From Natronobacillus azotifigens (GTDB lineage Bacteria; Bacillota; Bacilli; Bacillales; Amphibacillaceae): a stretch of DNA of 64,000 bases. The notes under the pieces were generated by a model, which was given only the letters and a program-made list of their open reading frames with translations, was not told where the DNA came from and searched no databases. Positions 57,854-64,000 of the stretch are shown here, one piece after another. The translations under genes and the position numbers were made by a program. Positions within the stretch are counted from its first letter, which is position 1, and each line of letters begins with the position of its first letter. The stretch lies in assembly GCF_026805325.1 (NCBI RefSeq), contig NZ_JAPRAT010000003.1:124001-188000 (forward strand), read 5' to 3'.

Positions 57854-59152
57854 TCATACAGCTTTTTTGTCCCCACCGTTATTCTCATCTTCTCCTTCTA
57901 CGCGCACTGCTTCTTTATCCAAAGATTTAAAAAATGGGTAGTAAACTACTAATGAGACAACCAAAAGTACTGCTTGAAGGATAGCGACACGCCAACCACC
58001 TTCTAAAAATCCACTAATAAAGATAGGAGTGCCAAGTGGAACACCTATTCCTCTTAATGGAGGAACAAGCCCAACAAATGTTGCAATCATCGCAACAATA
58101 CTTACAGCTAATGGTGCTAAAATTAATGGAAGTAAAAGTTTCATGTTTAGTACTAAAGGAACACCAAACATTATAGGCTCATTTATACCAGTAATACCAG
58201 GAACAATCGCTAACTTACCTAATGTTTTATATCGTTTGGATTTAGCTCTTAATAGTAAGACTGCTAAGCCTACTGTAGCACCTGTACCGCCAAGTGCTGT
58301 ATAAACCATAAAGAACGACCCGCCTGGTATCATATGAGGTAACTCTGTACCAGCTTGATAAGCTGCTAAATTTTCTAAACGGAGACCAACCCAGATCGGC
58401 ATCATAACACTCATTACAACAATTGTACCATGAATTCCAAAGAACCATAATAAGCTCATCGCAAACACTACAATCAAGTATGCCCACCAGTTCCCACTTA
58501 AATTTACTAATGGTGCTTGAACAAGTGTATAAATAAATTCATGAACATCCCCATAAGGAGTAAGTTCAAATAATCCACGTACAATTAACATAAGAATAAT
58601 TGCAGCAAATGCCGGCGTTAGCGCAGCAAAAGACTTTTCAATGGTTGGCGGCACACCTTTTGGCATTTTAATATAATACCCTTTAGACAATATTAACGTA
58701 CTTAACCTTCCTACTAGAACAGCCACAAAAATAGCGACAAACAAACCGGTAGCTCCGAGCCATTCATAACTCAATGCCATCGTTTCCCCATCATCTAGGA
58801 TACCTAATGGCGTTACAATTAAGAAACTCATTAGTGCTACAACACCAGCTGAAAAGGAATCACCTTTAAATTGGCTGGCAGTTTTATAAGCAATTGCAAA
58901 AACCGCATAAATTGCCAGTAAGTCAATCGTTATAGCTGGCGGAATTGATGTTAACGCTTTCAATCCGGTGTTTTCTAAAAATGTTTGGTATGCGGGGATG
59001 TTAATTGTATCAATTAATGTAAAAATTGCCCCCCCAAGGATAATCGGTAGAACGGATGCTAATCCATTAGAAACGCTATTCACATAACGATTTTTTTGTA
59101 TAGCTGAAGCAAATTTTTGAACTTTAACTCGCATTGTTCCTTCCTTACTCAT
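57854..59152 (-). CDS. PTS EIIC, cellobiose/diacetylchitobiose (Lac) family
   Basis: This 432-residue membrane protein, with about ten spans, translocates a beta-disaccharide for phosphorylation by its EIIB. Typical Lac-family EIIC motifs are FGIHGTIVVMSVMMP, PGITGINEPIMFGVPLVLN and LGTPIFISGFLEGGW. TAGGAGG precedes the ATG. The acidic C-terminal tail (VEGEDENNGGDKK) is unusual in length. It lies 14 bp after the EIIB gene. No phospho-beta-glucosidase gene is in the operon, so substrate (cellobiose, lichenan or chitobiose fragments) stays open. Confidence 0.9.
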   Translation of the reverse strand: MSKEGTMRVKVQKFASAIQKNRYVNSVSNGLASVLPIILGGAIFTLIDTINIPAYQTFLENTGLKALTSIPPAITIDLLAIYAVFAIAYKTASQFKGDSFSAGVVALMSFLIVTPLGILDDGETMALSYEWLGATGLFVAIFVAVLVGRLSTLILSKGYYIKMPKGVPPTIEKSFAALTPAFAAIILMLIVRGLFELTPYGDVHEFIYTLVQAPLVNLSGNWWAYLIVVFAMSLLWFFGIHGTIVVMSVMMPIWVGLRLENLAAYQAGTELPHMIPGGSFFMVYTALGGTGATVGLAVLLLRAKSKRYKTLGKLAIVPGITGINEPIMFGVPLVLNMKLLLPLILAPLAVSIVAMIATFVGLVPPLRGIGVPLGTPIFISGFLEGGWRVAILQAVLLVVSLVVYYPFFKSLDKEAVRVEGEDENNGGDKKAV

Positions 59153-59166
59153 AAGATTACCTCCTA

Positions 59167-59472
59167 TTAGTCATTGATTAAATCTAATGCTACCGTTAAT
59201 ACTTTTTCTCCGTTCATCATGCCATAGTCCATCATATCGATTGTTGCCACAGGAACTTCGTTGTTGACCAGTTGTTTTACTTCCCCTTCAATATGACCCA
59301 TTTGTGGCCCAAGTAATATTACATCTGTCGGTAAGTTTTCGCTAATCTTTCCTTCACTGCATGCATCGATAAACACATCTTCCCCTTGACTAGCAGCTGC
59401 TTCTTTCATTTTTTCTACTAACATACTTGTTGAAAAGCCACCTGCACACGCTAGTAAAATTCTTTTTGTCAT
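59167..59472 (-). CDS. PTS EIIB, cellobiose (Lac) family
   Basis: This 101-residue cytoplasmic protein carries the phosphocysteine Cys9 in LLACAGGFSTSMLV. It passes phosphate from EIIA to the incoming sugar. ATG at 59472 overlaps the EIIA stop by four bases (ATGA), and GAGGGAG lies nine bases upstream; the in-frame start at 59493 is rejected. Confidence 0.93.
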   Translation of the reverse strand: MTKRILLACAGGFSTSMLVEKMKEAAASQGEDVFIDACSEGKISENLPTDVILLGPQMGHIEGEVKQLVNNEVPVATIDMMDYGMMNGEKVLTVALDLIND

Positions 59473-59810
59473 CGTTGTTCGCTCCCTCTCCATTGGTTTT
59501 CTAATTGGACTCTATGCTTAATTTCTTCAATTAACTCAACAGCAAGTTCTTTAACTGTCAAGGCGTTCATTAAATGATCTTGGGCGTGCACCATTAACAA
59601 ACTAATTTCTGTTTTTTCTCCACGAATCTCTGCTTGAATTAATTTGGTTTGTACTTGATGGGCTTTATTCAAGCTGTCTTTTGCTTGCTCGATTAATTGC
59701 TCCGCTTCTTCTAGTTGCCCCTCCCTAGCAGTGCGAATTGCGCGAATACAATTCGATCGTGCATCACCACCATTCGTAATAATCTGCATAATTTCCTGTT
59801 CCAGTTTCAT
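59469..59810 (-). CDS. PTS EIIA, cellobiose (Lac) family
   Basis: This 113-residue helical-bundle protein accepts phosphate from HPr on a histidine in LLMVHAQDHLMNAL (near residues 77-81) and passes it to EIIB. GGDARSN near the start is typical of Lac-type EIIA. It is coupled to the EIIB gene by a four-base overlap and follows the regulator gene by 16 bp. Confidence 0.93.
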   Translation of the reverse strand: MKLEQEIMQIITNGGDARSNCIRAIRTAREGQLEEAEQLIEQAKDSLNKAHQVQTKLIQAEIRGEKTEISLLMVHAQDHLMNALTVKELAVELIEEIKHRVQLENQWRGSEQR

Positions 59811-59826
59811 TGTTATCCCTCCACAC

Positions 59827-61743
59827 TTAGATCAGCACTTCTAGCTCAGCCATAAATTGTCGAAAGTTTTTCGTTTGAATCAATCGTTGCCGTAAATGAT
59901 CATTATCCATTAATCGTAAAAGTAGACGACTCAATTCCTTATGCAAAAACAGATGTCCCGATTTTAAATTAATGAGAAAGATTATTTGGATGGACCTTCC
60001 TTGGTACTCCATCGGTTCATCACAAATAGTTACACTTACACTATCCTTAATCGCATCTAATTTCATCGCATGTGGACCAGCAACTCCATTTCGATATACA
60101 GTAGTAAATTTTTCTTCCCTCTCTAATACCGATTTAGGAAAACCTTGCACCGCATACCCTGCGTCCACTAGTTCCTGCGCCCTTTTATTCAATAACTCAA
60201 GATAGTTGTCTTTACATGATGTACGATGAAAGATATCTTCATGAAACAAATCTTTCAAACCAGTAATCGAAGAAGTATTCGATTTCTTGTGTTTAATTTG
60301 AAACGACACAATATCTTTAATGCGTCGCATCTCCTCTTCGTCAATCCATTCTCTAATATGAATGATTGGCACATTACAGAAGGTGGATTCCATCGGCACA
60401 GTACTTAAAAATAAGTCGGGCGGATCATTTTTGTATTGTTTAAAGTTATTGATTGATGCGGTGACAATGTATGCATTGGAAAAAATATTTTCTAGATTCA
60501 ATCGAAGTAATTCGGCGCTTCCACCACCTGTTGTGCAAATAACAACTATTCGTTTATACTTACCTAATGATAAGCTCTTAATTCGCTCTAAGTGGGCTGC
60601 GAAATGAAGCGCCACATAGCCCATCTCATCTCGAGACATCTGATAACCATATTGCTTTTCTACTAATTCACTAAAGCGAAAAGCAATAACGAATACGTTA
60701 GCATACTTACTATAAATTTCTTCAACCAATGGATTTTCCAATTGCATATTGTAATAGAGTCGCTTCATTAATGGCAACATATGAAACAATAGGTCATTCC
60801 GAAGTACTTGGTCATTTTCAAAATAAGTGGAAAATTCATTATCTAGTTTTTTCAATATTAACTTTAATTGTTTTTCAACTTTTTGTTTTTCTTCATCATT
60901 AATATTACCTACAGACGTTTTCCCTTCAATATGCGCAGACAGAAACATTGCTTCACTGCTTGGTAACTTGATCTCATATTTTCCATGAATCCATTCAATT
61001 ATTTTGTTTGCCACTTGATAATAAACCTTACTTGGCTTTACTTTAAGGTGCTGATAAGAAGAAACAAAATTATTTCGCAATGCTCGAAAAATAAGAATTC
61101 TAATATGTCGAACCACATTTTCAAAAGCGACATCATTCATTTTCAACTCATTCGCTTGTAAAGCATCATGAACAATCGTACGTAGTTCATCGAGATCAAA
61201 TAAGTCACGAAACTCTTTAAACTCTTGAATAGGTGTTAAATAGTAGTCTGTTAATACATATTTAGAAAATGCTCTTCGATAATCACTCTCTTCTCCAACT
61301 ATCCGCAGCCCATAGTGTGCTTTCTTCTCCAACGTTAGATCAGAATCTTGTAATATTTTCGTTACTTTTTTTAAATCTTTAATAATAGTATTTCTGCTAA
61401 CTTCGATACTATTAGCGATTTGATCAATCGTGATAAAATCTTCCACCTGCAATAAATAAGCAATAATCATGTTGATTCGTTGTTCTTGGTTGTAAACATC
61501 TCGATCTAAATTCTCGTTTTGATTCCTAAATTGTTCAAAACTTGATTGGTTTTTAACATGAAGTACGTAACCTTGCCCTCGAATTAATTCAATTTGAAAA
61601 CCGGATTTTTCCCCCTCTTTATTGGAATCTCGGACAATATTTCGTATGGTGCTCTCTGATAAGTTCATTTTTTTTGCTAGAACTGTTTTGCTTACCGGTC
61701 GATCATGTTTCTCTAGAATCTCTAATAATATGAGCGTCCTCAT
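59827..61743 (-). CDS. LicR/MtlR-type PRD transcriptional activator
   Basis: This 638-residue regulator starts with two DNA-binding helix-turn-helix regions (about 1-65, AKKMNLSESTIRNIVRDSN; about 85-135, IANSIEVSRNTIIKDLKKV). Two PRD domains follow (about 180-285 and 300-395, with histidines in RHIRIL, SAHIEGK and HMLPLMKRLYYN), then an EIIB-like domain (VVICTTGGGSAELLR) and an EIIA-like domain (GVAGPHAMKLDAI). PTS phosphorylation of these sites sets its activity by sugar availability. It is first in the operon and presumably activates it. A cre-like box lies upstream. Confidence 0.92.
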   Translation of the reverse strand: MRTLILLEILEKHDRPVSKTVLAKKMNLSESTIRNIVRDSNKEGEKSGFQIELIRGQGYVLHVKNQSSFEQFRNQNENLDRDVYNQEQRINMIIAYLLQVEDFITIDQIANSIEVSRNTIIKDLKKVTKILQDSDLTLEKKAHYGLRIVGEESDYRRAFSKYVLTDYYLTPIQEFKEFRDLFDLDELRTIVHDALQANELKMNDVAFENVVRHIRILIFRALRNNFVSSYQHLKVKPSKVYYQVANKIIEWIHGKYEIKLPSSEAMFLSAHIEGKTSVGNINDEEKQKVEKQLKLILKKLDNEFSTYFENDQVLRNDLLFHMLPLMKRLYYNMQLENPLVEEIYSKYANVFVIAFRFSELVEKQYGYQMSRDEMGYVALHFAAHLERIKSLSLGKYKRIVVICTTGGGSAELLRLNLENIFSNAYIVTASINNFKQYKNDPPDLFLSTVPMESTFCNVPIIHIREWIDEEEMRRIKDIVSFQIKHKKSNTSSITGLKDLFHEDIFHRTSCKDNYLELLNKRAQELVDAGYAVQGFPKSVLEREEKFTTVYRNGVAGPHAMKLDAIKDSVSVTICDEPMEYQGRSIQIIFLINLKSGHLFLHKELSRLLLRLMDNDHLRQRLIQTKNFRQFMAELEVLI

Positions 61744-61867
61744 GTTCTTCCACCTTCTTTGATACAGCTGTATATCAGATAATTATCTTATAAACTCATT
61801 GTATAGGGGTTTTACGAAGAATTAAAGAGCAATGTTTAACAACTCGGGTGCAAAAAAATGGTTGAAT

Positions 61868-61881
61868 ATAAAGCGCTTACA
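61868..61881 (-). promoter_or_regulatory. cre-like box upstream of the PTS operon
   Basis: TGTAAGCGCTTTAT on the minus strand matches the CcpA consensus except for the last two bases and holds the palindrome AAGCGCTT. It lies about 125 bp before the regulator gene and may provide catabolite repression. The 364-bp gap also contains the hairpin at 61960-62002 and no gene. Confidence 0.5.
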
Positions 61882-61959
61882 TATATCTTTGTACATGCAC
61901 TGAAAGCTAGAGAAGTGTATTCGATCCTTTTTAAGAAAAGGGAAGATGAACAGTATATG

Positions 61960-62002
61960 AAGAAAACATGGTGGTGACAAGCGTATGTTTGTCACCACCA
62001 TG
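61960..62002 (-). terminator. Strong hairpin/terminator after the Rpn-like gene
   Basis: A perfect 14-bp stem CATGGTGGTGACAA / TTGTCACCACCATG with an eight-base loop, followed on the minus strand by TTTTCTTC. It lies 105 bp after the Rpn-like stop codon. Confidence 0.7.
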
Positions 62003-62107
62003 CCTCACTGTAAATAAGAGGGGAATCGAGTATACTCCGTTTCGTTCTAGGTTTACTAAATGTTCTTTCTTAATTAAGATGACAAGAAGCACCGTACATA
62101 TTTTCGA

Positions 62108-62713
62108 TCATATTTCTAAAGATAAAGCCGCCCTTTGGAATAAGGGATCATGATTGATAAGCTCTTGATATTCCTTCGATTTTTTATTTAGAGAAACACA
62201 GATGATAAAACGGAGCCAGTAATATAAGGCATTATCGATAGAAGTATTAGGTATTTTCATTAATTCTAAATAATGTACATCATGACGGCTTTGACGATTT
62301 TGATCATGATAGAGGGAATATTTAGTGTGGAAATCGGTGGACTCTTGAAGTAGATTAAATGTTAGTAGATTAATTTGAACAACTTTTTGTGTGTTGTATC
62401 TCTTTGATTGTTCTGCAATTTGACATTGATCCATGGATGAGCGATAGTACAATGAACGTTTATGGTAAAATTCAGGGGTGCGAATTTGCATGTTTACAGT
62501 GATTAACTCCTTAGAGGCTGTCCTAAAACGCCAGTTCCAGACGTTTGATTGAATAGGAAATGAACAAAATTTTTCTACAATAGTTACTATCTGCTGCTCT
62601 TTTGGACATTCAAGAGCAGCATTTAAGAATGCTAGCAATATTTCCTCATCATTAAATAGTGTATGACAAATCGTTTCTATATGATTATCCAGACATTTGT
62701 GTTCGCATATCAT
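62108..62713 (-). CDS. Rpn/PDDEXK-family transposase-like nuclease, active site lost
   Basis: About 202 residues of the Rpn (YhgA-like) PD-(D/E)XK family are visible: LFNDEEILLAFLNAAL, MQIRTPEFYHKRSLYYRSSM, VVQINLLTFNLL, LELMKIPN. Intact members read close to LDVK...NVEMQ at the active site; here the same region reads WNWRF...TVNMQ, so both acidic catalytic residues appear to be Asn. The protein is also shorter than usual (family about 280-300). It is likely a decaying mobile nuclease. ATG 62713 follows GAGG by six bases; the frame is open to 62818, where a hydrophobic N-terminus would be added. Sited in a region of broken sequence. Confidence 0.6.
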   Translation of the reverse strand: MICEHKCLDNHIETICHTLFNDEEILLAFLNAALECPKEQQIVTIVEKFCSFPIQSNVWNWRFRTASKELITVNMQIRTPEFYHKRSLYYRSSMDQCQIAEQSKRYNTQKVVQINLLTFNLLQESTDFHTKYSLYHDQNRQSRHDVHYLELMKIPNTSIDNALYYWLRFIICVSLNKKSKEYQELINHDPLFQRAALSLEI

Positions 62714-62944
62714 TTTAAACCTCATCTCCTGTTTTTGGTTAGCATAGCATGCTGATCCTGAATAGTCGAAACAGAAAATAAGGATTATGTAAGTTGAAAA
62801 GATCGGTATTTTTTTCATACCGAGTTACGCTTTTTTAGATTTCACTGAGTTACATAAGGTTAAATTACAAAAATAGTCATACGGAGAACTTTTTTATAGA
62901 ATTAGATTCGTTAAGAATTGTAGTCGAAATCTGAAATGAAGCAG

Positions 62945-63136
62945 TCATATTTTTTTATGACGTGTAAGTGTAGATAGCTGGTTAATAACGTAGCAACTGG
63001 AGCGGGATGGATTGGCTATCTCAGTTCCGAAAAGTAATCGACCGACAAATTTATATGCTTCATTTCCTAGACCAATAAGACAAAACGAGAAACCCAGCGG
63101 TTCTTTAAGAGCTTCTACAAAGCGTCTGAATGGCAC
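62945..63136 (-). other. Unassigned protein-like fragment
   Basis: A 63-codon frame from a GTG, also open about ten codons further upstream, encodes a protein-like sequence (PFRRFVEALKEPLGFSF, GLGNEAYKFVGRLLFGTEI). I see no ribosome binding site and cannot name a family. It may be a remnant of a mobile element. The remaining bases of this ~500-bp gap (62714-63210) show only the arsenite exporter's terminator. Confidence 0.2.
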
Positions 63137-63165
63137 TCCAGTTACAGACGGTCGCTTTCCATAAG

Positions 63166-63198
63166 ATCAAAAAACCAGATGCTGTTTAGCACCTGGTC
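63166..63198 (-). terminator. Terminator of the ACR3-type gene
   Basis: On the minus strand ACCAGGTGCT pairs with AGCATCTGGT (one mismatch) and is followed by TTTTTTG, just after the stop codon. Confidence 0.82.
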
Positions 63199-63210
63199 TC
63201 TGCTTCTTGT

Positions 63211-64000
63211 TTAATAATTTTCTTGTTTTGCTGGGAACCAATGCTTTGTGCGATTAGCAATTTTGACCAGCATCAACATAACAGGAACCTCAACAATAAT
63301 ACCAACAATTACTGCCAAAGCTACTGGAGATGTAACTCCAAATAAAGCAATCGCAACAGCTACGGATAATTCAAAGAAATTCGATGCACCAATCATCCCT
63401 GCAGGTGCCGCTACACTATGCGTTAATTTCAATTTCTTTGCTGCTAAATATGCAAGGAAAAAGATAAAAAATGTTTGAATCGTTAACGGAACCGCAATGA
63501 AAGCGATATGAAGCGTATTGTCTAAAATAGTATCTCCTTGGAAGGAAAATATGATAACTAGTGTTAAAAGTAATCCTGCAATCGTTGTATTATTAAATTT
63601 AGGTAAGAATTTATTTTCAAAATAATCGACACCTTTTCGGTTCACTAACATAACTCGTGTTAAGATACCAGCCGCAAGTGGAATGACGACAAATAATACA
63701 ATGGATAAAATTAACGTATCCCAAGGAACTACTACCCCACTAACACCTAATAAAAATGCAACTATCGGTGTATAAGCAATTAAAATAATTAAATCGTTCG
63801 TAGCAACTTGAACTACCGTATATGCCGGATTTCCTTTGGTTAGATGACTCCAAACAAACACCATCGCTGTACATGGTGCAGCACCTAAAATAACTGCTCC
63901 CGCTAAATATTCTTGTGCTAAATCTGGTGTAATCCAATGCCTGAAAACAACAAAGAAGAAAAATGCAGCAATCCCATACATCGTAAATGGTTTTATCAAC
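63211..64000 (-). CDS. ACR3-family arsenite efflux permease (5' end outside window)
   Basis: At least 262 residues of a ten-span ACR3-type permease are visible; the first part lies beyond the window edge. The conserved cysteine segment GAAPCTAMVFVWS is present, as are VQVATNDLIIL and the late GMIGASNFFELSVAVAIALFG. These proteins export arsenite (and sometimes antimonite) using the proton gradient. An arsenic operon (arsR, arsC) may continue past 64000. The symbol is withheld because acr3 and arsB are used inconsistently in Bacilli. Confidence 0.9.
   Translation of the reverse strand, partial: LIKPFTMYGIAAFFFFVVFRHWITPDLAQEYLAGAVILGAAPCTAMVFVWSHLTKGNPAYTVVQVATNDLIILIAYTPIVAFLLGVSGVVVPWDTLILSIVLFVVIPLAAGILTRVMLVNRKGVDYFENKFLPKFNNTTIAGLLLTLVIIFSFQGDTILDNTLHIAFIAVPLTIQTFFIFFLAYLAAKKLKLTHSVAAPAGMIGASNFFELSVAVAIALFGVTSPVALAVIVGIIVEVPVMLMLVKIANRTKHWFPAKQENY

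Noticed and set aside
62108..62818. Secreted or membrane protein, from the hydrophobic N-terminus of the longest frame
   Set aside because: The Rpn-family similarity begins after the internal ATG at 62713, which has a better ribosome binding site; the hydrophobic leader is probably untranslated sequence.

Overview
The window looks like chromosome of a low-GC Gram-positive of the Bacillaceae, probably a salt- or alkali-adapted genus near Gracilibacillus, Amphibacillus or Halobacillus (genus is inference). The basis is AGGAGG-type ribosome binding sites, CcpA-type cre boxes, an S-box riboswitch, Spo0E-like, AbrB and YdjO-like genes, DbpA with its rRNA-binding tail, and very acidic secreted proteins. 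No rRNA, tRNA, intact transposase, phage gene or CRISPR array was seen.

Layout. 1-11.1 kb: a YdjO-like gene, an unannotated CcpA-type small RNA candidate, an aldo/keto reductase, glycerol kinase behind a terminator-bearing leader, PEP carboxylase, a Spo0E-like gene with no standard start codon, and a fructose PTS permease. This block is bracketed by inverted copies of a 52-bp tandem repeat and its flank. 11.3-15.1 kb: an EAL phosphodiesterase and an 850-residue PEP/pyruvate-binding protein with a degenerate RecA-like domain. 15.5-25.5 kb: a galactan-oligosaccharide system (AraC regulator, binding protein, two permeases, GH42, phosphoglucomutase, cytoplasmic GH53). 25.8-26.8 kb: a divergent PRPP synthetase.

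27-40.7 kb: an eight-gene operon behind one strong promoter with a cre box. It encodes a 979-residue binding protein carrying carbohydrate-binding-like modules, two permease pairs, an NHL/TPR/Yip1 membrane protein, a membrane-anchored glycosidase-like (DUF5696-type) protein and a second binding protein. A divergent ArsR-type regulator with a C-terminal beta-rich domain faces it. There is no ATPase and no cytoplasmic enzyme. This is the best candidate for an undescribed system.

41-54.9 kb: AbrB, CoA-disulfide reductase, DbpA, a 20-bp-period tandem repeat array, then two sulfur/methyl loci: an ABC importer (MetN, MetP, NlpA-type binding protein) with a UROD-type methyltransferase, a ProC-like reductase and a VOC protein; and an S-box-controlled metI plus short MetE-like pair. 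54.3-64 kb: FMN reductase, 5-oxoprolinase PxpABC, a cellobiose-type PTS with its PRD regulator, a catalytically eroded Rpn-like nuclease and a partial ACR3 arsenite exporter.

A family of ~150-180-bp two-hairpin elements recurs at seven intergenic places on both strands. CcpA-type boxes sit at the small RNA, glpK and the 39.5-kb operon (exact consensus matches) and, less exactly, at fruA, ganS and the PTS regulator. Import of alternative carbon thus appears to be under common catabolite control. The importers lack their own ATPase and presumably share an MsmX-type one encoded elsewhere.
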